A stretch of DNA of 64,000 bases from Serratia odorifera (GTDB taxonomy: Bacteria; Pseudomonadota; Gammaproteobacteria; Enterobacterales; Enterobacteriaceae): contig NZ_LR134117.1 in the NCBI RefSeq assembly GCF_900635445.1, positions 620,001 through 684,000 of the forward strand, read 5' to 3'. Of the stretch, positions 53,176 through 63,673 are shown piece after piece. A program made the position numbers and the translations under genes. Numbering within the stretch: position 1 is the first letter of the stretch; each line of letters starts with the position of its first letter. Below the pieces are notes generated by a model, which did no database searches, was not told the origin of the DNA, and saw only the letters and a program-made list of their open reading frames with translations.

Positions 53176-54330
53176 TTAGTCTGCCTGCTTGCGCAGGAAG
53201 GCCGGGATATCCAGATAGTCAGGCTCTTTATTCGGTTGCGCGTTCTGATCGTTAACCACCTTGGCAGCAGGCTTCACTTCCTGTTGCAGCGGAGCCATAC
53301 CGTGCTGCTGGTAACGGTGATCCATCACTGGCTGGCTGACCTGCTTGTTGGTCACCAGGGTGATTTCAGGACGTTTGTCCATGCCAATACCGGTAGCCAC
53401 TACGGTGACACGCAGTTCGTCGTTCATTTCCGGATCCAGTGAGGTACCGATTACTACGGTCGCATTGTCGGAAGCAAACGCACGGATGGTGTTACCCACG
53501 GTTTCGAACTCATCCAGACGCAGGTCGAAGCCGGCGGTAATGTTAACCAGAACGCCGCGCGCGCCGGACAGATCGATATCTTCCAGCAGCGGGCTGGAGA
53601 TGGCCATTTCAGCGGCTTCTTCAGCACGGTCTTCACCGCAGGCAACGCCAGAACCCATCATCGCGTAGCCCATTTCGGACATCACGGTGCGCACGTCGGC
53701 GAAGTCGACGTTCATCAGGCCCGGACGGGTGATCAGTTCGGCAATGCCCTGCACCGCGCCTTTCAGCACGTCGTTGGCCGCACCAAAGGCGTCCAGCAGA
53801 GAAATACCGCGTCCCAGCACTTTCAACAGCTTGTCGTTCGGGATGGTGATCAGTGAGTCCACGTGCTTGGACAGTTCGGCGATACCCTGCTCAGCGAACG
53901 CCATGCGTTTCTTGCCTTCAAAATTGAAAGGCTTGGTAACCACGGCTACTGTCAGGATCCCCAGATCCTTGGCAACTTCGGCCACCACAGGTGCAGCACC
54001 GGTACCGGTACCGCCGCCCATACCGGCTGCGATGAAGACCATGTCTGCACCTTCCAGAGCGGCGCGCAGGGCTTCACGGTCTTCTTCCGCCGAATTGCGA
54101 CCCACTTCGGGGTTCGCGCCTGCACCCAGACCTTTGGTAATACCGCTACCAATCTGGATGGTTTGGCCAACTGCCGTTTTACGAAGCGCCTGAGCGTCTG
54201 TATTAACGGCAAAGAATTCAACACCTTCGATGCGCTCACGCACCATGTGTTCAACGGCGTTACCGCCGCCACCGCCGACGCCGATGACTTTAATCACCGC
54301 GTCATTGGTTAGTTCCATTGGTTCAAACAT
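53176..54330 (-). CDS. ftsZ: Cell division protein FtsZ
   Basis: FtsZ is the tubulin-like GTPase that forms the division ring. The 384-residue protein starts MFEPMELTNDAVIKVIGVGG. The GTP signature GGGTGTGAAPVVAEVAK lies near residue 104, the synergy loop in NVDFADVRTVM. The C-terminal peptide DYLDIPAFLRKQAD binds FtsA, ZipA and ZapD. The linker (about residues 320-370) is glutamine and asparagine rich. The frame is intact. Confidence 0.98.
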   Translation of the reverse strand: MFEPMELTNDAVIKVIGVGGGGGNAVEHMVRERIEGVEFFAVNTDAQALRKTAVGQTIQIGSGITKGLGAGANPEVGRNSAEEDREALRAALEGADMVFIAAGMGGGTGTGAAPVVAEVAKDLGILTVAVVTKPFNFEGKKRMAFAEQGIAELSKHVDSLITIPNDKLLKVLGRGISLLDAFGAANDVLKGAVQGIAELITRPGLMNVDFADVRTVMSEMGYAMMGSGVACGEDRAEEAAEMAISSPLLEDIDLSGARGVLVNITAGFDLRLDEFETVGNTIRAFASDNATVVIGTSLDPEMNDELRVTVVATGIGMDKRPEITLVTNKQVSQPVMDHRYQQHGMAPLQQEVKPAAKVVNDQNAQPNKEPDYLDIPAFLRKQAD

Positions 54331-54404
54331 AGTTTCTCTCCGTTTTGTGCCTGTCGCTGCGAGATCATAAAAAGATTACTCAGCATGATCTCTTAGTTGA
54401 AACA

Positions 54405-55661
54405 TTAAAACTCTTTTCTCAGCCAGCTATTGATACGTTTAAACCAATTGCCCACCGAGGCGCGTTTTTCTACTTCTGACTCACCGCTGAGGTGAGACTC
54501 TTTTCCATAGTGCAGCAGACCTACCGCCGTTGAGTAGTAAGGCTCCTGCGCATAATCCGTCAGACCCGTGATGTTCAAGGGTTGGCCGATGCGTACCTGG
54601 GTGTGGAACACCCGTTGCGCACAGGCTGCCAGGCCATCAATCTGGGCGGCACCGCCGGTCAGCACAATACCCGCAGCCAGATGGTGCTTCACCCCTTGCT
54701 GACGCAGTTGCTCCTGCAATTGCAAAATTTCATCGTTAACCAGATTCAACAGTTCGGCGTAGCGTGGCTCAATGACTTCAGCCAGTGTCTGTCTTTGCAG
54801 ACTACGCGGAGGACGTCCCCCGACGCTAGGCACCTCTACACTCTCATCCTTGCTAACAATCGACCCAAGCGCACAACCGTGTCGAACTTTAATTGCTTCT
54901 GCATCCGTCGGCGGCGTGCCGAAGGCGTAGGCGATATCGCTGGTGACCACGTTGCCGGCATACGGGATAACCTTGGTATGGCGCAGCGCGCCACCGGTAT
55001 ACACCGCCATGTCCATGGTGCCGCCACCGATATCCACCACGCAAACGCCGAGTTCGCGTTCATCTTCGGTCAGTACCGCATAGCTGGCGGCCAGACCGGC
55101 GAAAATGAGTTGGTCAACTTTCAGACCGCAACGTTCAACCGCTTTGACAATGTTTTTTGCCATGTCGTTATGGCAGGTAATCAGGTGCACCTTGGCTTGC
55201 ATACGCACGCCGGACAACCCCACCGGGTTTTTGATGCCTTCCTGATAGTCGATGGCATATTCCTGAGGAATCACATGCAGAACGCGATGCTCATCGCGCA
55301 CACGCACCGACTTGGCGGTATGGACGACGTTCTCCACATCCTCCTGGGTCACTTCCTCTTCTGAAATAGGAACCATCCCTATTTCGTTCTGGCAACTGAT
55401 ATGTTTGCCCGATAATGCGAGGTAGACCGAAGAAATCTGGCAGTCAGCCATCAACTCGGCCTGATCGATAGCGCGCTGTACGCACTTCACTACCGACTCC
55501 AGGTCGTTAACGCCGCCCTTATCCATACCCCGGGACGGACAGCTGCCCACCCCGATAATGTTGACCATGCCATCGGGCAGAACTTCCCCTACCAATGCGG
55601 CGACTTTCGCCGTACCGATCTCCAGTCCAACTACCAGTTTTCTGTCCGTCGACTTGATCAT
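54405..55661 (-). CDS. ftsA: Cell division protein FtsA
   Basis: FtsA is an actin-like ATPase that tethers FtsZ to the membrane. The 418-residue protein starts MIKSTDRKLVVGLEIGTAKV. The adenosine-phosphate motif is CVVDIGGGTMDMAVYTGG, the second IVLTGGAAQIDGL. The amphipathic C-terminal helix is FKRINSWLRKEF. It overlaps ftsQ by four bases, and ftsZ follows after 74 bases. Confidence 0.97.
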   Translation of the reverse strand: MIKSTDRKLVVGLEIGTAKVAALVGEVLPDGMVNIIGVGSCPSRGMDKGGVNDLESVVKCVQRAIDQAELMADCQISSVYLALSGKHISCQNEIGMVPISEEEVTQEDVENVVHTAKSVRVRDEHRVLHVIPQEYAIDYQEGIKNPVGLSGVRMQAKVHLITCHNDMAKNIVKAVERCGLKVDQLIFAGLAASYAVLTEDERELGVCVVDIGGGTMDMAVYTGGALRHTKVIPYAGNVVTSDIAYAFGTPPTDAEAIKVRHGCALGSIVSKDESVEVPSVGGRPPRSLQRQTLAEVIEPRYAELLNLVNDEILQLQEQLRQQGVKHHLAAGIVLTGGAAQIDGLAACAQRVFHTQVRIGQPLNITGLTDYAQEPYYSTAVGLLHYGKESHLSGESEVEKRASVGNWFKRINSWLRKEF

Positions 55662-56521
55662 TGTTGTTTTGCCTGTGCCTGATTTTGTTGCTGATTACTG
55701 TTTTGCTGTTGACGTGCCGCCGCATCGCCTGCCTGCGAGTCTATCGGCAACGGGGACCAACCCACCGATGCACCTGCGTCATAACGCAGGTCGACATAAC
55801 TGACACGCTTGCCTTCCGCCTGGCCCTGTTGCTCCAGTACCGGATACAGCTCGATAAAGCGTTGCAGGCGCCCCGCGCGGTCGTCACGCCCCAGTTCCAG
55901 CCGGACATCGTTATCCAACGCCAGTTGCCAAGAGTGACGCGCCGTCATCGACGCCATCTTCAGCGTAAACTTGCCGGTCGCCAACGCATTGCTCATGGTC
56001 CGATACCCTTCCAGGACGTCTTGTTCGCTCCCTTCCGGACCATAGAGCAACGGCAATTTCTGCTTGCCGACACGTGCTGCCGGCACGCTGAACGATTTGC
56101 CCTCGGCATCCACCATGTGCAAATCATTCCAACGCGCCACCGGGACATATTCCACCAAATGGATTTTCAGCTCATCCGGCCATTGCTTGCGCACGCTGGC
56201 CTGCTTAATCCACGGCAACCGCTCAATCTGCTGCTGGATGACATCGACATCCTGCGTCATGAACGTGCCTGGCGATCCCAGTGCCAGAATAGCCTGGCGA
56301 ATATCATCGTTGGTGGTGTAATGGCGTTCGCCGGTTACCACCAGCCTTGAGAGCGGCAGGCGACTGGCGTCTTTCATCCAGCCAATCACCGCCCAGCCGC
56401 TCCACAGGACCGTTCCCAACACCATCAGCAGGAAAACGATCCCCGCCAATTGGCTTCCGTTGCTGCGCCGCGGGTTATTTTCAACCTCGCGTTCGCGCGC
56501 ATTCAGGGCAGCTTGCGACAT
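55658..56521 (-). CDS. ftsQ: Cell division protein FtsQ
   Basis: FtsQ is a bitopic membrane protein linking early and late divisome parts with FtsB and FtsL. The 287-residue protein starts MSQAALNAREREVENNPRRS. One membrane segment lies near residues 25-45, and the POTRA domain begins RLVVTGERHYTTNDDIRQAI. A glutamine-rich tail (QQQNSNQQQNQAQAKQQ) closes it. I chose the start at 56521, one base after the ddlB stop; the extension to 56575 is not conserved. Confidence 0.94.
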   Translation of the reverse strand: MSQAALNAREREVENNPRRSNGSQLAGIVFLLMVLGTVLWSGWAVIGWMKDASRLPLSRLVVTGERHYTTNDDIRQAILALGSPGTFMTQDVDVIQQQIERLPWIKQASVRKQWPDELKIHLVEYVPVARWNDLHMVDAEGKSFSVPAARVGKQKLPLLYGPEGSEQDVLEGYRTMSNALATGKFTLKMASMTARHSWQLALDNDVRLELGRDDRAGRLQRFIELYPVLEQQGQAEGKRVSYVDLRYDAGASVGWSPLPIDSQAGDAAARQQQNSNQQQNQAQAKQQ

Positions 56522-56522
56522 A

Positions 56523-57443
56523 TCAGTCGGCCAATTCCAAAATTCTCGCCACCAGCTGCGAGAAATCCAATCCAAACTGGCGCGCTGCCATCGGCACCAG
56601 GCTATGACTGGTCATGCCTGGCGAGGTGTTCACCTCAAGCAGATAGAAGCTGCCATCGTTATCCTGCATTACGTCAACCCGACCCCAGCCGCTGCAATCA
56701 AGGCCACGATAGGCCCGAGCCGCCAGCGCAGCCAGCTCGCTTTCCTGCTCGGCGCTCAAGCCGCTCGGACAGAAGTACTGGGTATCGTCCGAGATGTATT
56801 TGGCCTGATAGTCGTAAAACACGCCGGCCGGCTGAATGCGGATTGACGGCATCAATTGGTCACCCAAAAATGCCACGGTATATTCCGGGCCACTCAGCCA
56901 CTTTTCGACCAGCACGTCGTCGTCATGACGGAACGCCTCGTCCAGCGCCGCGACGAGTTCGCCGAATTCGCTGACCTTGCTCATACCGACGCTGGAACCT
57001 TCACGGCTCGGCTTGACGATCAGCGGCAGGCCCAGTGCCTCCACGCTTGCCAGCAACTGGCTTTTCGCCTCACCGACAAACTCCGCACGGTGCAATGCCA
57101 CGTAGGGTGCTATCGGCAGCCCCATCGACTGCCACACCATTTTGGTGCGCCATTTGTCCATGGTCAGCGCCGATGCCATCACGCCGCTGCCGGTATACGG
57201 CAGGTCGAGGAATTCCAGCATCCCCTGCAGCGTACCGTCTTCACCGCCGCGGCCGTGCAGCGCGATAAATACTTTGCTGAAACCCTGCGCCTTCAACTGG
57301 GCCAGCGGGAAGTCACGTGTATCAATGCCGTGGGCGTCGATACCGGCTTCGCGCAACCCGGCCAGCACCGCTGCGCCGGATTGCAGAGAAACCTCACGTT
57401 CAGCGGAGGTGCCACCCATCAGGACGGCGACTTTGTCAGCCAT
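56523..57443 (-). CDS. ddlB: D-alanine--D-alanine ligase B
   Basis: DdlB joins two D-alanines for peptidoglycan precursor synthesis. The 306-residue ATP-grasp enzyme starts MADKVAVLMGGTSAEREVSL. ALHGRGGEDGTLQGMLEFL, LIVKPSREGSSVGMSKV and the metal-binding YLLEVNTSPGMTSHSLVP are present. Its start overlaps murC by 8 bases. Confidence 0.97.
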   Translation of the reverse strand: MADKVAVLMGGTSAEREVSLQSGAAVLAGLREAGIDAHGIDTRDFPLAQLKAQGFSKVFIALHGRGGEDGTLQGMLEFLDLPYTGSGVMASALTMDKWRTKMVWQSMGLPIAPYVALHRAEFVGEAKSQLLASVEALGLPLIVKPSREGSSVGMSKVSEFGELVAALDEAFRHDDDVLVEKWLSGPEYTVAFLGDQLMPSIRIQPAGVFYDYQAKYISDDTQYFCPSGLSAEQESELAALAARAYRGLDCSGWGRVDVMQDNDGSFYLLEVNTSPGMTSHSLVPMAARQFGLDFSQLVARILELAD

Positions 57444-58914
57444 GCTGTTCCTCCTCGTTGTTCGGCGACTGCAGTTTCAATTCAGCCAGTTTACGGGCGA
57501 TTTTGCCGACGTTGCCGGCGCCCTGCACCAACACCAGATCGTCATTTTGCAACAGCTGCGCCAAGGTTTCCGGCACCGTATCCGCGTCGGACACCAGGAT
57601 CGGATCCAACTTGCCGCGGTTGCGAATAGTACGGCACAGCGAACGGCTGTCGGCACCCGGGATCGGCGCTTCCCCCGCCGGGTACACGTCCAGCATCAGC
57701 AATACGTCAACCTGAGACAGCACGTTGGCAAAATCGTCGTACAGATCGCGCGTACGCGTGTAACGGTGCGGCTGGAAAATCATCACCAGACGCTTGTCCG
57801 GCCAGCCGGCGCGCGCCGCTTTGATGGTGGCGTCCACTTCCGTCGGGTGATGGCCATAGTCATCCACCAGCATCGCACTGCCCGCCTTGCCGTTAACCGG
57901 CGTCAACGGATACTCGCCAAGAAAGTCGAAGCGACGGCCGGTGCCCTGGAAGCCTGCCAGCGCGCGCAGAATATCGTCGTCGTCAATGCCTTCTTCGGTG
58001 GCTACCGCCACCGCCGCCGCCGCGTTCAGCGCATTATGGCGGCCCGGTGCGTTCAGGGTCACCGTCATCAGCGGCTTGTCCTGACGGCTCAGGGTAAAGT
58101 GCCCTTGCGGACCACGCTGGCTATAGCTCTCAATACGCACGTCGGCATCGTCGCTAAAGCCGTAGGTAGTGACGTGGCGACCAACGCGTGGCAGCAGTTC
58201 ACGCACCACCGGGTCGTCAATACACATCACCGCACGGCCGTAGAACGGCAGGTTGTGCAAGAAATTGATAAACGTCTGTTTCAGGTTCTCGAAGTCGCCA
58301 TGGTAAGTGTCCATGTGGTCGGCTTCGATGTTGGTGACAATCGCCACCATCGGTTGCAGATGCAGGAACGACGCATCGCTCTCATCGGCTTCCGCAATCA
58401 GGTAACGGCTCGACCCCAGACGCGCATGGGTGCCTGCCGCCTTTACCAGCCCGCCGTTGACGAACGTCGGATCCAGGCCGGCTTCCGCATAAATGCTGGA
58501 AACCATCGCCGTGGTGGTAGTTTTGCCGTGCGTTCCCGCCACGGCGATACCGTGACGAAAGCGCATCAATTCGGCCAGCATTTCTGCGCGACGGATCACC
58601 GGGATACGCGCCTCGCGCGCGGCGACGATTTCCGGATTGTCGGACGGGATCGCCGTCGACACCACCACCACGCTGGCATCCAGCACGTTTTCCGGCCGGT
58701 GATGGAAGTAAATTGTCGCGCCCAGTGCGCTCAACTGCTGGGTCACCGGGTTCGGTGCCAGATCCGAACCGCTGATCTGATACCCTTCATTAGCCAACAC
58801 TTCGGCGATACCACCCATGCCGGCACCACCGATGCCGACAAAGTGAATGTGCCGGACGCGTCGCATCTCGGGCACGAAAGTACGTAGTTTCGCCAGTTGC
58901 TGTGTATTCATCAC
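57436..58914 (-). CDS. murC: UDP-N-acetylmuramate--L-alanine ligase MurC
   Basis: MurC attaches L-alanine to UDP-MurNAc. The 492-residue Mur ligase starts MMNTQQLAKLRTFVPEMRRV. The nucleotide motif is GTHGKTTTTAMVSSIYAEAG, the central-domain acidic motif YLIAEADESDASFL, and the C-terminal part has DDYGHHPTEVDATIKAAR and FQPHRYTRTRDL. The frame is intact. Confidence 0.97.
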   Translation of the reverse strand: MMNTQQLAKLRTFVPEMRRVRHIHFVGIGGAGMGGIAEVLANEGYQISGSDLAPNPVTQQLSALGATIYFHHRPENVLDASVVVVSTAIPSDNPEIVAAREARIPVIRRAEMLAELMRFRHGIAVAGTHGKTTTTAMVSSIYAEAGLDPTFVNGGLVKAAGTHARLGSSRYLIAEADESDASFLHLQPMVAIVTNIEADHMDTYHGDFENLKQTFINFLHNLPFYGRAVMCIDDPVVRELLPRVGRHVTTYGFSDDADVRIESYSQRGPQGHFTLSRQDKPLMTVTLNAPGRHNALNAAAAVAVATEEGIDDDDILRALAGFQGTGRRFDFLGEYPLTPVNGKAGSAMLVDDYGHHPTEVDATIKAARAGWPDKRLVMIFQPHRYTRTRDLYDDFANVLSQVDVLLMLDVYPAGEAPIPGADSRSLCRTIRNRGKLDPILVSDADTVPETLAQLLQNDDLVLVQGAGNVGKIARKLAELKLQSPNNEEEQHG

Positions 58915-58997
58915 TCTCTCTAATCCAGGTTCGGCGCACCGAGCCCTTACATGACGTTGCTGTATTTACAGGCCCGGCGAACCAGACCCTGCATGTT

Positions 58998-60064
58998 TTA
59001 TTTGGCGACGCGAATCAGTTCCGCCGCGACGCGTTCGGTCGCATCGGGGATCGCCACCGCGCGCGCCTTGTCGGCCATCGCCAGTAACGTTGGACGATCC
59101 CAGCCGGCCAGCAGTTCGGCCACCGCATCGGCGTTGAACTGCGGCTGTTCAATGATTTTCGCGGCGCCGGCTTCTTCCAGCGGACGCGCGTTCCAATACT
59201 GCTGACGATCCTTGTGCTGGAACGGTACAAATATCGCCGGCAGACCCGCCGCCGCAATTTCGCTGACGGTCAAGGCGCCGGAACGGCACACCACCACATC
59301 GGCCCAGGCGTAGGCGGCAGCCATATCATCGATAAACTCGGTCACCTTGTGCCCGGTCTGCCCTACCCTTTCATATTCACGCTGAACCGATGCCAACGCA
59401 CCTTTGCCAACCTGATGCCAGAGCGTAATTCTATCGTCCAAACGCGCCGCGACTTCAGGAACTGTCTGATTCAGCACGCGGGCCCCCTGACTTCCGCCAA
59501 TAACCAGCACGCGGATCGGCCCTTCTCGCCCGGCCAGACGTTCTGCCGGCAACGGCAGCGCCAATACGTCGGTACGCACCGGATTGCCCACCACGGCGGC
59601 ATTCGGGAACGCGCCGGGAAACGCCTGCAATACCGTTTTGGCGATGCGCGCCAGCCAGCGGTTGGTTAACCCGGCAATGCCGTTCTGTTCATGCAGCACC
59701 ACCGGCACGCCGCACTGCCAGGCGGCCAGGGCCGCCAGGGCCGGACACGTAACCGCCCATGCCCAGCACCACATCCGGCTGGTAGCTGCGCATAATCGCC
59801 TTCGCCTGGCGCACCGCGCGCCAGATGCGCAGCGGCGCGCTCAACTGAGCCATTAATCCTTTGCCACGCAGGCCGGAGATGCGGATAAAATCAATCTCGA
59901 TCCCGTGCTTTGGCACCAGATCGGCTTCCATTCGGTCTGCGGTTCCAAGCCAGCGTACCTGCCAGCCCTGCGCCATCAGATGATGCGCGACCGCCAGCCC
60001 CCGGGAACACGTGTCCACCGGTACCGCCTGCCATCACCATTAAACGCTTAGCTTTCCCGCTCAT
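58998..60064 (-). CDS. murG: UDP-GlcNAc:lipid I N-acetylglucosaminyltransferase MurG (two frameshifts)
   Basis: MurG adds GlcNAc to lipid I, making lipid II. It starts MSGKAKRLMVMAGGTGGHVFPG with a GT28 glycine-rich loop. The first extra base (near 60000, CCCC) and the second (near 59733) break the frame early; repaired, the product reads through GMGGYVSGPGGLAAWQCG to RVAK, 354 residues. The donor site is RSGALTVSEIAAAGLPAIFVPF. An 83-base gap separates it from murC. Confidence 0.94.
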
Positions 60065-60067
60065 CCC

Positions 60068-61271
60068 TTACCTCTTCACAAACGCCTGGGCTTTCGCCAG
60101 ACGCGTTTCAAAATCAATACGCAACAACAGCACGATGGCCGTCGACATGATCAGCAGGCTGGAACCACCGTAACTGATCAGCGGCAGCGTCAGACCTTTG
60201 GTCGGCAACATACCCGCCGCGGCACCCACGTTAACCAGCGCCTGGAAGCTGAACCACACGCCGATCGAACAGGCCAGAAAGCCGGAGAAACGCTGGTCGA
60301 GCTCTAATGCCCGGCGGCCAATCGACATCGCGCGAAAAGCGACGAAGAATACCATTAACAGGGCAAAAACCACACCGATATAGCCCAGCTCTTCCCCAAG
60401 GATCGAGAAGATGAAATCGGTATGCGCTTCTGGTAAATACTCCAGCTTCTGCACCGAGTTCCCCAGGCCTTGCCCCCAGAATTCACCGCGACCAAACGCC
60501 ATCAGCGATTGGGTCAGCTGGTAACCGCTGCCGAATGGATCCGCCCACGGGTTCCAGAACGACGTCACACGGCGCATACGATACGGTTCGGCAATGATCA
60601 GCAGCACCACGGCAAATACGCCGGAGCCGATGATCGCCAGGAACTGCCACATTTTTGGCGCCGGCCAGGAACAGCATCGCCAGCGTAGTAATGAACAGCA
60701 CCACCACGGTACCGAGGTCCGGCTGTGCCAGCAGCAGTACCGCCAACACCACCATCACGCCCATCGGTTTGCAAAAACCCCAGAAGTTGCTGCGCACTTC
60801 TTCTACCTTGCGCACCAGATAGCTGGCCAGGTAGCAGAACAGCGACAGTTTCGACAGCTCTGCTGGCTGAATACGCAACGGCCCAAGCGAAATCCAGCGC
60901 GATGCCCCGTTGACCGAGCTGCCGACCACCAACACGATCAGTAACAGTACGATTGACGCCAACAGCATCACGTTGCTGTAACGCTGCCATACCGCCATCG
61001 GGATACGCAGCGTGACCAGCGACAGACCGAACGCCAGCCCCAGATACAGCGCATCACGTTTGGCGAACAGGAACGGATCTTCCGCCAGACGCTGACCGAT
61101 CGGCATCGAGGCCGAGGTCACCATGACAAAGCCGATAATCGCCAGGCCGAAGGTCAGCCACAGCAAGGTGCGGTCATACAGCACCATGGTAGCGGCATCG
61201 CTTTCACGCGATCCCATCACCCAGTCTTTCAGTCTGTCGGTCAAACCGAAGTTCGGCACCCGTAGTTTCAT
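60068..61271 (-). CDS. ftsW: Cell-division peptidoglycan polymerase FtsW (frameshift)
   Basis: FtsW is a SEDS-family polymerase of septal peptidoglycan, with about ten membrane segments. It starts MKLRVPNFGLTDRLKDWVMG. The SEDS signature GYQLTQSLMAFGRGEFWGQG and the EAHTDFIFSILGEE motif near the catalytic Asp are visible; QPAELSKLSLFCYLA marks the central loop. One extra A near 60652-60656 splits it after FLAGAK. Repaired length about 400 residues. It overlaps murD in ATGA. Confidence 0.95.
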
Positions 61272-62587
61272 CCGCCAAGCTCCTGTGCCAGACGGGCAAA
61301 CTCATTGCCACGTACTTCAAAATTACGGAACTGATCGAGGCTGGCGCAGGCCGGTGACAACAGCACCATATCGCCCGGCTGCACAACGGCAGCAATCGCC
61401 CGCATCGCCTGTTCCATGGTGTCGGTTTGCGTTGCCACATCCGGGCGCAGCTGCGCCAGTTGAGCACCGTCGCGACCGAAACAGTACAAACGAATATGGT
61501 CGCCCTGCAGATAACGCGTCAGCGGCGAGAAATCGGCGGATTTGCCGTCACCGCCCAGCAGCAGGTGCAGCGTGCCGTCCACTTGCAGGCCGTTCAGCGC
61601 CGCTTCGGTACTGCCGACGTTGGTCGCCTTGGAGTCGTTAATCCAGCAGACGCCGTTGTGGTCTAACACCCGTTGGAAGCGGTGCGCCAAGCCGGCATAG
61701 GTAGTCAATGCCGTCAGGCTGGAGGCTCGCGGGATATTCACCGCGTCGGCCAATGCCAGCGCCGCCAACGCGTTGGTGTAGTTGTGGCGGCCGCTCAGTT
61801 TCATTTCTCGGGTGTTCAGCACTTTTTCACCGTGCACACGCAGCCAGGTTTCACCCAGTTGGCGATTCAGGTGGTAATCGCCCACGTCCGCACCAAAGCT
61901 GATGCAACGCGGGTCGGCGCCGCGAACCGGCATGGTCAGCGCGTCATCGGCATTCACCACACACACCTTGGCGTTCTCGTAAATGCGCAGCTTGGCCGCC
62001 CGGTATTGCTGTAAACCGAAGGGATAGCGATCCATATGATCTTCGGTCACATTGAGAATCGTCGCCGCAGCGGCATGCAGGCTGTAGGTGGTTTCCAGTT
62101 GGAAACTCGACAACTCCAGCACGTACAGCTGATATTCCTGCCGCAGCAATTCCAGTACCGGCAGACCAATATTGCCACCCACGCCCACCGCCCAGCCGGC
62201 GGCCTTCGCCATTTCACCGACCAGCGTGGTAACGGTGCTTTTGCCGTTGGATCCGGTAATGGCAACGATCGGCGCCTGCGCTTCGCGACAGAACAGCTCC
62301 ACATCACCGACGATGTCCACCCCGGCATCCGCTGCGGCACTCAACGCCGGTGACGCCAACGCCACGCCTGGGCTGGCGACGATCAGATCCGCTGCCAGCA
62401 GCCAGTCTTCCTGCAGATCGCCGAGGTGGCGTTCTACGCTTTCCGGCAACTGGTCCAACCCTGGCGGAGACATGCGGGTATCCATGACGCGCGGCGTCAC
62501 GCCACGTGCCATAAAGAAATCAACACAGGACAGACCGGTCAGGCCCAACCCGATAATGACGACTTTTTTACCCTGATAATCCGCCAT
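61268..62587 (-). CDS. murD: UDP-N-acetylmuramoylalanine--D-glutamate ligase MurD
   Basis: MurD adds D-glutamate to UDP-MurNAc-L-Ala. The 439-residue ligase starts MADYQGKKVVIIGLGLTGLSCVDFF. The ATP motif is VAITGSNGKSTVTTLVGEMA; the central domain shows NVTEDHMDRYPFGLQQYRAAK and NDSKATNVGSTEAAL. The last residues ELGG overlap the ftsW start. The frame is intact. Confidence 0.97.
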   Translation of the reverse strand: MADYQGKKVVIIGLGLTGLSCVDFFMARGVTPRVMDTRMSPPGLDQLPESVERHLGDLQEDWLLAADLIVASPGVALASPALSAAADAGVDIVGDVELFCREAQAPIVAITGSNGKSTVTTLVGEMAKAAGWAVGVGGNIGLPVLELLRQEYQLYVLELSSFQLETTYSLHAAAATILNVTEDHMDRYPFGLQQYRAAKLRIYENAKVCVVNADDALTMPVRGADPRCISFGADVGDYHLNRQLGETWLRVHGEKVLNTREMKLSGRHNYTNALAALALADAVNIPRASSLTALTTYAGLAHRFQRVLDHNGVCWINDSKATNVGSTEAALNGLQVDGTLHLLLGGDGKSADFSPLTRYLQGDHIRLYCFGRDGAQLAQLRPDVATQTDTMEQAMRAIAAVVQPGDMVLLSPACASLDQFRNFEVRGNEFARLAQELGG

Positions 62588-62589
62588 GA

Positions 62590-63673
62590 TTAACGTACCT
62601 TCAGCGTTGCCAGGCCAATCAGCACCAGCATCAGCGAAATAATCCAGAAGCGCACGATCACCCGTGGTTCTGGCCAGCCTTTCAATTCATAGTGGTGGTG
62701 AATCGGCGCCATGCGGAAAATGCGTTGTCCGCGCAGCTTGAACGACCCCACCTGCAAGATCACCGATAGCGTTTCAACCACGAACACGCCGCCCATAATC
62801 ACCAGCAAAAATTCCTGACGCAGCAGTACTGCGATGGTACCCAGCGCGCCGCCCAGCGCCAGCGAGCCGACGTCGCCCATAAAGACCTGTGCCGGGTAGG
62901 TGTTGAACCACAGGAACCCCAGCCCGGCACCGACGATGGCCGTGCACACCACCACCAACTCACCGGCATGTCGCAGATATGGAATATGCAGGTAGTTGGC
63001 GAAGTTCATGTTACCGGTCGCCCAGGCCACCAGCGCAAAACCGGCGGCGACGAATACCGTCGGCATAATCGCCAGACCGTCCAGCCCGTCGGTCAGGTTG
63101 ACCGCGTTGCTGGTGCCGACAATCACGAAATAGGCCAGCAGCACATACAGCAGCCCCCAGTTGCGGCATCACGTCCTTAAAGAACGGCACAACCAGCTCG
63201 GTGGCTGGCGTGTCTTTTCCTACGGCATACATGGCAAATGCGACAATCAGTGCAATCACCGACTGCCAGAAGTATTTCCAGCGGGCAATCAGCCCTTTGG
63301 TGTCCTTGCGCACCACCTTGCGGTAATCGTCGACGAAACCGACGATGCCATAACCGACCAGCACAAACAGTACGCACCAGACGTACGGGTTGGACGGGTA
63401 TGCCCACATCAGCACCGAAACGGTGATGGAGGTCAGGATCATGATGCCGCCCATGGTCGGCGTTCCGCGTTTGCTGAAGTGCGACTCAGGGCCGTCGTTA
63501 CGCACCACCTGGCCAAAGGACATCTTCTGCAGATGTGCAATCAGTCGTGGCCCCATCCACAAGGAAATAAACAGCGCGGTCAGCAGGCTGACAATGGCTC
63601 GGAACGTCAGATACGAGAAGACGTTAAAGCCGGAATAATATTTGACCAAATGTTCGGCCAGCCAAACTAACAT
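62590..63673 (-). CDS. mraY: Phospho-N-acetylmuramoyl-pentapeptide-transferase MraY (frameshift)
   Basis: MraY makes lipid I on the inner membrane. It starts MLVWLAEHLVKYYSGFNVFS, a ten-helix protein. The conserved loop SKRGTPTMGGIMIL, the catalytic aspartates in GFVDDYRKV and NLTDGLDGLAIMP, and the histidine motif MAPIHHHYEL are present. One extra base near 63161-63165 (CCCCC) breaks it after MPQLG. Repaired length about 360 residues. Confidence 0.95.

Noticed and set aside
57142..58887. 581-codon open frame on the + strand
   Set aside because: Antisense to murC and the front of ddlB; the conserved Mur motifs are on the other strand and the protein is histidine- and arginine-rich, as shadow frames are.
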